DNA from: Ctenosaura bakeri
Taxonomy: Eukaryota > Chordata > Lepidosauria > Squamata > Iguanidae
DNA: 64,000 nucleotides
Assembly (NCBI GenBank): GCA_948474755.1
Contig: CAOLHI010001280.1
Coordinates: 124,001 to 188,000, forward strand
Direction: 5' to 3'
Part shown: in pieces, positions 45,998 through 58,630 of the stretch
Layout: each line of letters begins with the position of its first letter
Numbering within the stretch: position 1 is the first letter of the stretch
Made by a program: the position numbers and the translations under genes
Notes under the pieces: generated by a model
The model's database searches: none
Seen by the model: only the letters and a program-made list of their open reading frames with translations
Told to the model about the DNA's origin: nothing

Positions 45998-46473
45998 TCC
46001 CTTTTCACATGTAAAGGAAAAGACGTCTTGAGACGTCCTGAACAGAGCTTACCCCACTCCGTTGCTGCAGGGAGCAGCGCGTTTTCACTGCTCCACACTC
46101 GTTGGCATCCTGCAGCGTCCTGCGGGGTCCTGCAGCGTCCAAAATGGTGGCCAGCGGAGGCTCTCCACCAACCAGAGAAGGTTGCCAGCCGGAAATCTCA
46201 CCCCCAGCAGATCTGCAGGCACGCCCTTGCATGTGCCTGCAAATCCACACCGGGCACTGCAACGGGGCTGCACGCGGCTGCACGATTGTTCTTTTTAAAG
46301 ACCACATGAAAAGTGGCCTTTAAAAAGCACGCGGCGCTGCCACTTCCGGGCACCCTACCGCAGATTGGGGTGTGGAATTACTCAAAAGTAATCCACCCCA
46401 ATCCACTTTACGGTGTAGACGACCTCCCACGGAGGTTGCGCTACAACGTTTTATTTCCCCGTGTGGAAAGGGC
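45998..46473. mobile_element. GC-rich TIR transposon (MITE), superfamily unassigned
   Basis: The ends tcccttttcacatgtaaagg and the inverse of '..tttccccgtgtggaaagggc' are complementary over about 20 bp with mismatches. The 475-bp body is markedly GC- and CpG-rich compared with its AT-rich surroundings and contains direct repeats of 'cctgcagcgtcc'. Open frames up to 116 codons on both strands (for example 45959-46309 and 46307-46005) overlap each other and have no recognisable domain. Confidence 0.6.
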
Positions 46474-49265
46474 CTCCATCTAGGTTAAAAGAAAATTTTT
46501 ATGATCTTTATTCTACTTACTCTTTTTTTATATATAGTACACTCATACGCTAAAGTTTACACCTACTATATTTTTCCAATTCTAATTATTACTGTTTAAA
46601 TCCATATACTGACAACAATCCACATGGTTTTTCCATGTAACTTCCAATCTGTTTTAAAACTATTCAGATGTCACTCTTTGATCAAAATTGTTAACTTGTT
46701 CATCTCAGGAATTTCAAAATCCTTATGAAGGCATCTCAGAAGTATAAGCCTTTTGATGGAAACATGGCATAAAGAAATATTCATGTACACAAAAGGAAGT
46801 TCTATGGTTATATTTCACATCGGAGCAGGAACTCTGAGATTCATGAGGTGTCTATAGCCCACAATGGCCTTTGATGTGGTTCAAGAAGTCTGTTCCTATC
46901 AAGTGCAGAGGACGATCACTGAGAAATGTACTTCCAATTGTTCAGATGTCTGAAGGAGTGTGTTTAGACCATTTAAACCCAAAAGGGTAGAATGTGAGCT
47001 TGACAGCCTTCAGACCTACGGTAGCTGTCCATTCTTGTTATTCAGGAAACATGGTGCAGTAATTTCACAGCTGAATTCACAAATTCACTGAATGACCATA
47101 AACAGGGTTGTCAATGAGTCTCAGATTCCAGTGTTTTAATAATTCCCCCTCTAAGTAAAAACAGTATTGTGCCCAGTATGCATAAAAAAATGGCAGAATA
47201 CAAGTGTACTTCTGACAGAAAACCTCCTCCTTCATTGAAAAACACTGGAGAGAGAAAAGATTCTTGCATCTCTAAAACTTAAAAAAAAAAAAAAGACACC
47301 AAGGGCTGAGGACTGCCTTGCGTACATGCTGCAGGAAACACTGGCAGCCAGGAGTAGCACAAAACTCAGAGCAGGAGCAGGCTGTACTATTAAAAGGTTA
47401 GTTGCTCCTATAACTTCCCAATAATGCCAAAGCTGCCATTCTCAATTATCACAGCTATTCCAGACAGTGTTTTTACTCAACAGAAACACGCTGCTCTCAC
47501 AGACTAAGCAAAAAACTGAAACTATTTTTCTGTGATTAATGTCCTTAGAGGCTTTAAGTAAGAAACAGATTAAGACTGGAGGAGGATGGCTGTGGTGGAA
47601 GCAACTGGGTAATTTTAGGAAAAAGAGATCTTCTGAAAGATCATAAATGAAGCCTCAATCCTAACTTGTCCTATCAGCTAAACAATGCTATGCATTTGTA
47701 TACAGCAGCTCAGTTCAGATATAGTATTAAACCATTTGCTTTGCATATTGAAAATTAGCTAGAGGATGACTTGGAAATATGCACTTCTTCCTCCCCTCTC
47801 CTCATTCTCCTTTATGCATATAAGGGAAGAGTATTTCAGATTCTACATAAACTAGTTTCCTGTTTCTAACTGCAGTTAGTTCAAAGAAGCCAGGATCTGA
47901 AGTCACTGTTTCCATCACAATACAGTATTTATTTCAGAATGTTGTTGCATGATCCTTCTTCCTCATCTTTAATTTATCAGGGGTATGTTTTGATAGAATT
48001 GTGGCAATTGAATGTTTACCAAAAAAACCAAAACTCTGTACTCTGCAGGACAAAAAATGTTATAAAATCAATTGTAACTACAGTACTAGAGATGTGCCCA
48101 ATAACCCCAGGGACTTGTCTCAAAATATAGAAATGGCGCACTGATTTCAGAATTCAAACTGAAGCTTATACAGCTCTCAACCTAGAAAAATGAAAAACTT
48201 AAACATGTGCCTGTATACTTGAATTTCTAACCTCTCCTTGTTTCTGTTTGTGAACACAACATAGAAACTGAGAACTACATTCTGATCTAGACACTGGAAC
48301 TGACACAGTTGTGGGAAAACCCACATACAATTCACGTCAAAACAGTAACAAATCAATTTAGTGAAACCAAATTAGCTAATTGAGAGCATCACTTACATTC
48401 CATTGTCTTGATTAGACATGTGATTAGGCAGTGAAAACCCACACTTGGCTGAAATCTAATCTAATCTAATCTGCACTTGCAAAACTGAAAGTACAATTTC
48501 ATTAACAGTAAACTGCTCCTTGGCTTGATTTTCACTTCCAAGGCCATTCCCACATGATATCTGGCTACATGAATATTTTCTTCACATAGAAAAACATGAC
48601 ACATAGAGCAGCCCTTGCTGGCACACATTTTCTCTGCTTCTGAGTATACATGACAAGAGTGGGACTGTAACTATCACGACAGAAAAAAAGCTGTTGTAAT
48701 AAGAAAGCTTAGTTGTGTTAACAAGTACTAGGAAGCAGTAAGAAACTGATGGAATTTTCAATTTTCAGTATCCATGAAAAGTGGAGACAGAAATAGATAT
48801 CCAGACATTTAAAATAAATTACCGCAAAACTTGGCATAATTATAAATTACACTTGGTGACAGTAACAAAGATCCATCTAGTAAAGCATTTCATTCTCAAA
48901 TTAGCCAACCATATGTCTCTTATATATCCCCTTCATCCACTATATAATTCTTAAAAATGAGCTAAATCAAAAGCCCATGTTTTTGGTTCACAGCTGTGTA
49001 ATTGGTAACTGGAAGTATTATTTCATTCAAAATAAAAACCATTTGTTGGACAGAGCAATATTTGAAGGGACTAAAGAACTGTACTGTTTTTAACCAACTG
49101 TGGTCTCTAAGAAGTTACCAGCAAATAGCTATGTTTTTATTCTGTTTAGTGCAACATTCTCTGTAAATCAAAAAACTGGGGTTTTCTGAACCAAAAGAAG
49201 TCAGTTCAAACAAAAAATGCACCCTAATATAAATACACTGATACCCCCCCCCAAAAAAACCCACC
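46474..49265. other. unannotated AT-rich DNA
   Basis: No recognisable gene or repeat. A run of A at 47280-47294 has no SINE head in front of it, and a short (AATCT)n occurs at 48455-48472. Confidence 0.45.
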
Positions 49266-49327
49266 CTGTGACAAATTCCCTTTCAGGTCACCACAAGTCA
49301 GAAATAACTTGGGAGGCACACAACAAG
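49266..49327 (+). mobile_element. Sauria SINE 3' fragment
   Basis: 'tcaccacaagtcagaaataa' with 'cttgggaggcacacaacaag' matches the Sauria SINE tail only. Confidence 0.65.
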
Positions 49328-50784
49328 TTTTATACTGTCATCCTACTGCAGCACGCATTAATTAAAAATGAGAGAAATAACATTTTTTGTTTATCCCTTA
49401 CTTGAGGACAGACCGCGTAGTCTCTTTTTACTGGATATGTTTATTTGTCATATTTGTACTAAAGGTCTTAGTAACGATTTAGTAAACCTTAAAAAATGGG
49501 TAAGGCTGTATTATCTCACTGATACTGAGAGTGAATCACCTATTTTGCAAATTCAGCCATCGAACATCTTGCAATACAGCTCTTGAAGAATTTTAAACCA
49601 ACTTCTGATGTCAGTCAGAACATAATTTCACCCTTTAAAAACACACAGTTATGATTTATCCCAGCAGAACACTTAAAATAGCACAGTTGCAACATCAAAT
49701 AAAATGAAAGAATATGCAAAACTACCAAGATGACTTGGAATTCAGTGCTCTGAATTCAATCAGCTAAACATACTGGGTGGTTCTGCTGGCTACGGAAGAA
49801 AGAGGCAACTGGAACACTAGCTGGTTTCCATCTTTTAAGTAACTTGTCCACACGACCAAGCTCAAAGCTCTCTTTGCAATATGACCAGATGGTACCCTAG
49901 CAATTTTCAATGTATCAGTCTTGTTGTAACTAAGGCATCTAACTTATTATGAATAGGATCTTTTTTTATCTTTTGAAATACAGAGCAAATAATTTACAAA
50001 GCAACATCTGAAGGATCATCTGCCCATTAGACACAGTTCCTACCTAGAATGCCTTTCACCACTGGAAACAACTCTACTGGCCAGCATTATACAGTGCTCT
50101 GCACATACAACAGAGAATCTGGCTTCACCTCCATAAGAACAGCAGAATAATCTGAACGATGGGCTCTTTTTTATCAATTCTCTTCCTGTTGTTGTGTTAT
50201 ACCATCTGTAATCACTAGCACAAGTGGTTCAGTTCCTCAAGATACCATGTAGCTGCTGTTAATTTGATGTGGTCACTTAGGAACAGTAATATCTATAGAA
50301 AGAGTCATATCCCATGGATCAAAATCTCAAAAGCACTTCCAGCTGAATTGGCAAAAAAAAAAAAAAATCTTCCAAGGACTTCAGGAAATTATCTGGGTTT
50401 ATCAGCCTTTCAGAATGGATCACTGAAATTCATATTCATCCCTGTAGAGATCACAAGTAGTTCAAAGATCCAACCTTACTAACTTATTATCTATCATCTC
50501 CTAACCACAAATCATCACCCTTAACTGTTAAACAAACACCCAAAGGAGAGTGTGGCCTCTGACATGTGTGGAGTTAAGAGTATTTGAGCAGGCTCATGGT
50601 CATAATGGCATTCTCATGAAATCTGAGCCACTGAAGACAAGTCAGATGCCATGTAAATGGTGAAATCTCTCAGGACTATCAGCCTTGGATTTCTCAACAC
50701 ACTTTCTTTCTTAAAAATAATATAACAATAAATTCAAATAACTATGTAAATGTTGCAGTCAATAAAAAACCTAAATCTAACTGT
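49328..50784. other. unannotated AT-rich DNA
   Basis: No recognisable feature. Confidence 0.4.
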
Positions 50785-50876
50785 TAATCCCAACTAGAGT
50801 AGACTCAATGGGAACTCAACAAGTTAACACCTATGGAAGTTCTACTGATTCTATGTGTCTATACTAGTTGGAACTA
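50785..50876. mobile_element. short TIR MITE
   Basis: A 92-bp unit with inverted ends taatcccaactagagtagac (50785-50804) and gtctatactagttggaacta (50857-50876), about 80 % complementary. Superfamily unknown. Confidence 0.55.
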
Positions 50877-50935
50877 CAACTTGATTTAAATGGATATACT
50901 TAAAATGCAATGCTTATTCACCAAAAATTCTTTTA

Positions 50936-50977
<42 letters not shown>

Positions 50978-51016
50978 CCTACCTACCTACCTACCTACCT
51001 ACCTATCTATCCATCT
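50936..51016. repeat. (TATC)n-(CTAC)n microsatellite
   Basis: About ten TATC units followed by seven CTAC units and a short TATC tail, a compound tetranucleotide repeat. Confidence 0.97.
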
Positions 51017-52935
51017 ATGGTGTTAGTTATATTTAGAGATGCTTCCGTTATGGCAGATACATCTGAAACAGATATTTATGGCACAATGTCCTTCTGTAGT
51101 TTATATTTCCAGAATACAGGTGCACCTCAGTTAACAAAATAGATGTGTTCCTGGGCATTACTTCTTTAACATAAACTTTGGTACCAGAGGCAGAAATGAG
51201 ACAGAAAGAATAGGAATGGGTTCCTACATTACAAAAAAAGAAGAGTAGTTCTATAAGTTTCAGCCAATCTTTTATCCAGAACTAACAATATGAGCATGAA
51301 ATGAAACAAGGTCAAGTAAACCTTGTATATATAAACAGAAATATTTTCGACCTTTTAGAGACCATGTGAAATCTTCTAAAATGCATTCAGGGATATATTT
51401 TTTTCTTTCATCAGTCTCCATTTTCTTATGATTTCTGTTTTGGTGGCCAAGCTTATAGATCTATGCTCCTTTTTTTAAACATACAGGGGAGCTGGTAAGG
51501 CAGGTTCCCTGTTTTACATTTTGTACATGCTTAGTCAAGGATTCTGAAGGAAGCTGCTGTTCAACTTCTCTGTAGTAGGCAAGCACATGTAACTGCAGTA
51601 GAATTTGAATTATCCCTACTTTAAACTTCATTGCATTGTTTACTGCAGACACGCTGGTGCAACCTGACACTGAAAACCTTTGTCCAGCTCTCTTTTCACC
51701 ATGCTCCAAATGATGCTGCTGCCAAAAACCTCATAAAAAGACTTTCTAAAAATGAGCTTCTTTGTAGAGGCTTTGTGAGATATGCTTATACAATGTAATA
51801 TACTTCTAAAAAGTCACCCAGAGGCTTTCCATGTCTGAGTGGGTATTCAAACCCTGGTCCCAGTAATATACTTTTTGCTTGCTCACATGAATGATTTTAA
51901 AAATATTTCTCATAATGTGACCCAAATTTTGAATTAAATGTCACCAGTGTAATCATATGAAACAAAATATGATGTTGCTATTTGAATTCACATCTTCCTA
52001 CAAACTTTAAGTTTGAATAGTTGCTCCGTTTCTTATCTACATTTGACATTTGCCAAGGAAAGTCTCATCAGAAAATCATCCCCCCACACACTGAATCATA
52101 GTCTATTTTTTTCCCCCCTGTGCCAACAGATCTTCAGCCAAAACAGCACCCACCCAGGTGTCAACAGACTCAGGGTGATCCTGAGGGTTGAGATACGCAA
52201 CAAATCTTCAGAAAAGGATATCAAGAGCAAAACAACAGCACCCAAACAGTCTTATAACATCTCAATAACAAGAAATATTAACATGTCAATAACAAGAAAC
52301 ATTAAATGAGCCACCAGAGGGGGAGTATAACACAGGGATGTGAGGCAAAATGGAATGATGTGGCTGAACACAAGTACTGAACAACGCGACTATTTTGTTA
52401 CCCTGTCCTACAGGTTTAGGATACAGCTGCATTAAATACAGTCAAAATAATCATATTCACTTGTTTAAAACCACATAAAAATATTCAACCAGTGGGAGAC
52501 CTCAAAATTCCCTTTTAAAAACTCACTCATGTCTATTTTGTTTTTTATTTTATCTTATTTACCAGTTAGAACATAAAGTAAACTTATATAAAATCACAGC
52601 CAGATTTAAAAAATGAATAGCAACTGATTAAAAAGCTACATTCACATAAGCCTACTGAGAGGGGGAAAAAATCTAAGTGTTTTGCCAAGTACAAACAATA
52701 TGAAAAAGCTGAAAAGATCTGGCATACTTTTCCAGGATTTTGGCATCCCAGTGCTGAATAAAATGGAATTAGATCCTGTTGATTTTTATGGAATGTACAA
52801 ACTAATTATGTTTATTTCTTTATATCTGTCCATGTATATTTATCTGTATATGTATTTTCTGGATCAAAGCTATTACTATACTCCTGGTCTGAGCATTTTT
52901 TTTTTTTATCCATTATACTGAACACAATGCACAGG
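51017..52935. other. unannotated DNA
   Basis: Apart from the SINE remnant at 51806 I see no repeat or gene. A 20-bp near-direct repeat (tcaataacaagaaa..attaa) occurs at 52260-52306. Confidence 0.4.
51806..51863 (-). mobile_element. Sauria SINE internal remnant
   Basis: Only 'gtcacccagaggctttccat' to 'ttcaaaccctggtcccag' is left, which includes the inverted B box. The sequence taatatactt flanks it on both sides (51796-51805 and 51864-51873), so this seems to be a complete short insertion rather than a later deletion product. Confidence 0.7.
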
Positions 52936-52947
52936 CAATGTTCTGTG

Positions 52948-53050
52948 AGTTGTTGTCAGTTTTCCTGGCTTTGATGCTGTGTACTAGGCCTCAAAGCCCG
53001 GAAAACCCATAACAAACTATGGATTCCAGCCACGAAAGCCTTCAACTTTA
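52948..53050. mobile_element. small foldback insertion, possibly Penelope-like
   Basis: 103 bp bounded by the perfect 12-bp direct repeat caatgttctgtg (52936-52947 and 53051-53062). Inside, 52950-52974 and 52991-53015 are inverted copies (20 of 25 positions). The segment 'aagcccggaaaacccataac' followed by 'gattccagccacgaaagcc' resembles a terminal sequence I associate with Penelope-like elements of lizards, whose ends are often duplicated in inverse orientation. The insertion event is solid; the family name is tentative. Confidence 0.6.
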
Positions 53051-53289
53051 CAATGTTCTGTGGCCTAACACAGTCCAATTAAAAGACAAGCTGGCACATA
53101 TTTGTTTGTAGTAATGAATTAAGTAGAATATGTGTGAATAGATGCTGGGGTCAAAACTGGAGATGCTGATCAGAGCAAGTCACAGGGCAGGACAAAGATT
53201 CAAGGGGAAAGAAAGCAGAATAAAGATGAGGATGACAAGGTGCCATTGCATTGCACAGAATTTCAACTTAGTCTAAATTGATCAGGGTT

Positions 53290-53440
53290 TTTTTTAATTT
53301 ATTGAAAGTATTTATCTCTCACCCTTCAACCATGAAGGTCTCTGGGTGGCTTACAATTACTTACTCTGAAAGTTCCCTGCCCTCAGGCTTCCAATCTACA
53401 TAAGACACAACACACAAGGAAAAGAGGATGGCAGGGTTGA
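53290..53440 (-). mobile_element. LINE tail-like fragment
   Basis: 'atttatctctcacccttcaa' with 'ctgggtggcttacaattact' resembles the antisense 3' tail seen at 4120 and 40385. Family uncertain. Confidence 0.35.
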
Positions 53441-53649
53441 AATTAAAGCAATTAAGAGACAAAATAACTCTTACTACAATACTGAGTGGAGCCAAAAATT
53501 AATAAAGATACAACTTCTGGTGAATCTTTCTCGAAACACAAAGTGAATGATAGATCATACTTTATTTCTAAATATGGAATTATCTTCCTTTTTGTTTTTA
53601 AGTTGAAAAACACTGCCAGGAATATAACCTTCTTTCAGGAAGCTTACAC

Positions 53650-53960
53650 CTTACTTTGTAATAGATCGCTTAGAGCAAATCAAGCCTGAACTCTCCCTAG
53701 AAGCCAAAATTATTAAAGTGAGGCTATTATACTTTGAACATATCATGAGATGACATGAATCTTTGGAAAAAGAAATATAATGCTTGACAAAATGGAAAGC
53801 AGTAGGAAAAGACAAAGACCATGTTACAGGTGGACAGGGTCAATCAATGAAGGCATAGTCCTGAGTACAAAAGATCTTACCGGGTCTGTTAGGAAGAGTG
53901 TCTTGGTGATCTCTCATTCATACATTTGCCATAGGTCAAAGCTAGCTTGGCAGTAACTAA
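53650..53960 (+). pseudogene. Bov-B (RTE) LINE 3' end fragment
   Basis: The plus strand, with frameshifts, reads SLEAKIIKVRLLYFEHIMR, then ESLEKEIMLDKMESSRKRQR and PCYRWTGSIN. This is the C-terminal tail of the Bov-B polyprotein and is colinear with 26985-27345. The copy is 5'-truncated and dead. Confidence 0.8.
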
Positions 53961-56900
53961 TGGGATATAACAGTTGAGGCATGGGGCAATCCCACACAGT
54001 AGAAGAAAATATCAGTATGTTTCACTTCCAGCAACTGGAAACCATGAGCAAAGGCATCTATAAAGGTGAGGAAGGCTTCTCTAAGGACAATAAAATCCAA
54101 ATATAAAGTCTGACAAAATAAATGCATGTTGGTAAAGACAAGCTAGATCTATGATCTGATCTAACAGGCTCTTGTCATTAGTTCAGAGGAAAAACTGTCA
54201 TCCCAAGTATGAACACTCTCTAGTTCCCGACCATGAAATATAACTGAACTACTAAAGAAAACTGTATGTGCAGACTTGTATTCAAGTACGCAGACTCTCA
54301 TTCTCCTGTTTGAATAATGCTAGTTAGGCAATATAATCTCAGAATATAATATAATATAATAATATCAGATATCTTGCACATCATGAAAACACCATGGGCC
54401 AAGCATCTCAAACTAAAACATTCTAGTCTGCTAAAGCATCAACATTTCAACAGAGCTTCCATTGTACTAATCTAAATACACTGCATACCAACTTATAAAT
54501 GAAAAGCAGGTCATCACATGGCTGGTATGTACAGCTCTGTCTTCAATTAATGACAACCCATGATTGAGCATCTATGTTAAATTCAAATAAAAATATTAAA
54601 TCTGGCAGAATCTCCCTATTCTGGCCTTTAGAGTCACATTTTATACAGTCTTTTTGCAAATCACAATTAAAGTAATTTCTTAACTCCGAAGAAAGAGAGC
54701 CTCTCTACATAACTTCTATGAACTTTTCTGAGTTGCTGTTGTTGTTGCTGCTGCTGTTGAATTTTTTCCACCAAGGCACCAAAGTAAACAAAGAAAACCA
54801 CTTTAAAGTCTTATTGTACAGAATCAGTAAATCATCAAGACCTAAGTAGAAGCTACTCAAAGAAACAGGAAATAAAACCAAAGGCTTAGATCTAAAAAGC
54901 CAATGTGAAGCGCTTCTGTGTACAGTGAGAGTACTTAAATTTACTCTCTAGCATATCCTCATGCCAGCACACCAGGTACTGTTTCAAAGTGTTCTACACC
55001 TTTGGGAATTAGGTGGTGGTGCAAAAGTCCCACATGACTGCGAGGGAGGCTCTTCTGAATCACAATAGCTTTATAACATTACAGCAAATAAACTATTGAT
55101 ATGATAATATTCCATACAAATTTAGCCCCAGACATTTAGAAATGCTTATATTTTCTTTGGAAGCATAACACAGGTAATGATGTTCTCATTTCTATAAAAT
55201 GCTTTGACTTTTCATTAAAGATGACTACAGAGTCATCATAGTCTATGTGTGCTAACCCTGCTTCAACACAATGGTGATAATACCCACTTGTTGTTAAAGC
55301 AAGCAAACAACACTAGTGTTAGAAATATGCAAATGATTAACAAAAATTATGTAAATCACACAAACAGGCTAAATGTTAATAGTAGTCTGTGATACTGTGC
55401 ATTTACTTCATTAAAAGTTAAAAGAGTTAACAGGTTCAACTTTTCACTTAAATGTCACCTCTTGAGATAGTTATGTGGAATTTAGTATTTTCCATCCCAC
55501 ATTTTCTGTTGAGAAAGTGAAGAAAAAAGAAAGGATGACGTTTATCATTCAACAATGTTATTTCAAAAATGGCTTCCAACATTTAGCAACTGAGATCTAT
55601 CAGAACAGCTTCACAGGACATCAAAAGGAATAAAAAAGACATTCCGACCAGGATAAAAGTACCTCCAAGAACAATTCAACAACATTTTATCAGATTACTT
55701 TATACTGAGCTTAATTTGCATATACTTTCCCCATTCATTGTCAATACAAATGCCACTTGCAGAAGATTTTCTCTTTACTACAGCTGCTCTGCTCTTCTTT
55801 GGAGAAAGTAAATTACTGGTATAATTCATATTGGAGTATATATGTTTAATATACTGAATATTTATTGAACTCCTAAGAAAAAAGTAGAAGAACAGCCTGA
55901 TTTCTTTCTTTAAAGCTTTCATACAGCAGATTGTACAGTACCTTATGTCTTGATGTCTCATTTAGATATCTGATGCAGAAACTATTTTCAGTTATCAGTC
56001 CTACCACTTCCTTTAGGATATTTCTTCATAAAAGTGCAATGTTCTCTCTTCAGAATCCCAGTCCCATATTTCAATCCTTCTCTACTACAAAAAGCAACCA
56101 ATTATGAACTTCTGAATGTAGTTTTTTATGCTTAGAGTCATAAATACTTATGCCCTATAAATACTCTACTCTCCCTCCCCCTCCTCATCAGGTGGTACTT
56201 TCTCAATATAAAGTCTCACTGGTCATGAATACAGAATGCTTTTATCTATTCCCAACAAAGTTTTCTATTTATACATTCCTACAGTATCTTGGGGACTGTT
56301 CCACCTCACAGCATCCTTCCTCTTTTTTCCTCCTGTTGATGCAGCCTAGTTGCATGAATGGAATTTATGAGGCACGCATAATGAGCCTTAATTGGTCTCT
56401 CACAAGATCTCTACTCCAATTTATGCACAAACTGAGCAGATTACAATAAGTTATAAAAATTTATGACATCTATGAGGGGTAAAGTAGAAAAACACCACAG
56501 AGAGGTCACAGGAGGTAAAACAGGGAGCACATTACAGAAGACCGACCAATACAGAAGCAAGACATTAGCCTGCATTCAAGCTTTCCAGATCTTAGGTCTC
56601 CCAGCACTCTGTTTCGACCCACATCTTTCTCCATAAAGACAACATTGTTAAATCCTGGGAAGCAATTACTACATGCTCCAAATGAAAGATGTAAATATTT
56701 TCTTCTGTGGAGAGCAATGTAATTTTCCATCAACCCATTATAAACATACTTGGCAAATGTCAAGATTCCCTTTTTCCAAAAGGTGTGGGCTCTATTCAAA
56801 ATATCTTCATTAGGTACACATGTTTTTCCTCACCTCCTCCCCCCACATGTGTCACCATGCTTACAAAATTATTCTAAGCTCTGAAACCAAAGAACTAAGC

Positions 56901-57686
56901 ACGTCAGCTTTTGAAGGGTCACTGAAGGCAACTATTTGGGAAAAAAAGTGACAGCTGTCCTGTTGAACAGTATTCTAATGTGGCAGGAAACTGAAACTTG
57001 GCATGCCTCATGGTTTTTTAGAAAAAAAACAATCTTAACTGCCCAGCGTATTTTCTTCAGTATGCAGCAAGAATTATCTTGCAGGACACATATGATACTT
57101 GCTCTCCAAATCTGGCATTTGATTTCTCTGTCTACTTTAAACATTGTTTCCTGCTATTTAATTGCAGAGTTCCAAAAGACCATACAATGGCTTCACTCCA
57201 TCCATGTTGTTCAGATCGAAGACCTACCACTGAGATTCATCTCTTTGCTCTGTAGGAAATGTATGATTTATTTCTTGTACCATCCCAAAACAAAACAAAA
57301 ACAAGTCCAAAACCTTAATTCAACCTAAATGACATTTTATATGTTATTTCATTTCCTTTTTAAAAAATGAACGAAAACTTTTGTTACTGGTATAGGTTTT
57401 TCAAAGTCTCTTCTGAAGTTATTAATAAACGTAATTACAGTTGTTTTAACTGACAGTTCTATGGTGTTCATTTCATTCATCCCTTATTAACGCTAGAATT
57501 TAACTTGGTTTCTGTCTTTAAAAGCAAGCAAGCTATGTATTTTAATATAAATATGAAATTACGATTTCTTTAAAAGGTGAACCAACAAGGTTTGATTTTC
57601 TTTTCTTTCAGATACCGATACATTTAAAAACATCATATGCTTTTAATACACTGACAGAGTGAGACAAATGTTTGTCTACACTAACA
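53961..57686. other. unannotated AT-rich DNA
   Basis: No recognisable repeat except a (TTG/CTG)n run at about 54726-54758. The frame at 55961-55695 (minus) contains a basic, serine-rich patch, and 57328-56936 is an ordinary chance frame. Neither matches a domain I know. Confidence 0.4.
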
Positions 57687-57694
57687 GTGTAGTG

Positions 57695-57990
57695 CAGGAC
57701 TTTCCAAACAGTGTGCTGCAACACGTTAGTGTGCTGCCTTAAGTGTGTAGATTGTCACCTACAATCTTGGAAATGTATGTTATTATTTATAAACCATATA
57801 TTTTTTAAAATATACGAAAGGTTTTCATGAGATATATTCTGTCTCCGTATATTTTGTTATCACAATTTATGTGTCAGTATCTTTTATAAGGGGTTGGTTT
57901 AACCTACTAAAACTGAATTACTGTGATGATGATGAAATGATGCATGTCTAAAAAAGTGTGTCACCAACATGGAAAGTTTGGAAAGCTCTG
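57695..57990. mobile_element. hAT-type MITE, short form
   Basis: 296 bp with inverted ends caggactttccaaac and gtttggaaagctctg, flanked by a perfect 8-bp duplication GTGTAGTG (57687-57694 and 57991-57998). Subterminal blocks are shared with the copies at 2167 and 30992, but the centre is AT-rich without the GC-rich repeats. Confidence 0.93.
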
Positions 57991-58630
57991 GTGTAGTGTT
58001 ATATATGTTTACTCAAAAATCCCATTAATTCAGTTGGGTTTACTCCCAGGTAAGCTGGTATTGTACTGCAATTCTATTTAACCCTTCATAACAGGGTAAA
58101 ATACTACTAAGAATTTTATTAAACAAATACTCTGAGGTAATGAATGATAATAATGTATCAGTTCCAAACTTTCTAGCCATTCGTAACAGTTCTTAATGAT
58201 ACAAAGCAGGCATTTTTATAACAGAATCATAGAGTTGGAAGAGACCCCAGGGGCCATCCAGTACAACCCCCTGCTACGCAGGAACACCCATCAAAGCATT
58301 CCCAACAGATGGCCATCCAGCCTCTGCTTAAAAACCTCCAAAGAAGGAGACGCCATCACACTCCGAGGCAGCATATTTGACTGTCGGACAGCTCTGACCA
58401 TCAGGATGTTCTTCCTGAATTCAGGTAGAATTTCCTTTCCTGCAGCTTCAATCCATTGCTCCTTTTTCTAGTCTCTAGAGCAGGAGAGAACAAGCCTGCT
58501 CTCTCCTCAACATGACATCCCTTCAAATATTTAAACATGGCTATCATGTCCCCTCTTCACCTTCTCTTCTGCAGACTAAACATACCCAGCTCCCTAAGCC
58601 ATTCCTCATAGGGCATGGCTTCCAAACCCT

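Noticed and set aside
45959..46323. Cluster of overlapping 60-116 codon ORFs on both strands
   Set aside because: They overlap in several frames inside a GC-rich inverted-repeat element; high GC removes stop codons by chance and no domain is visible.
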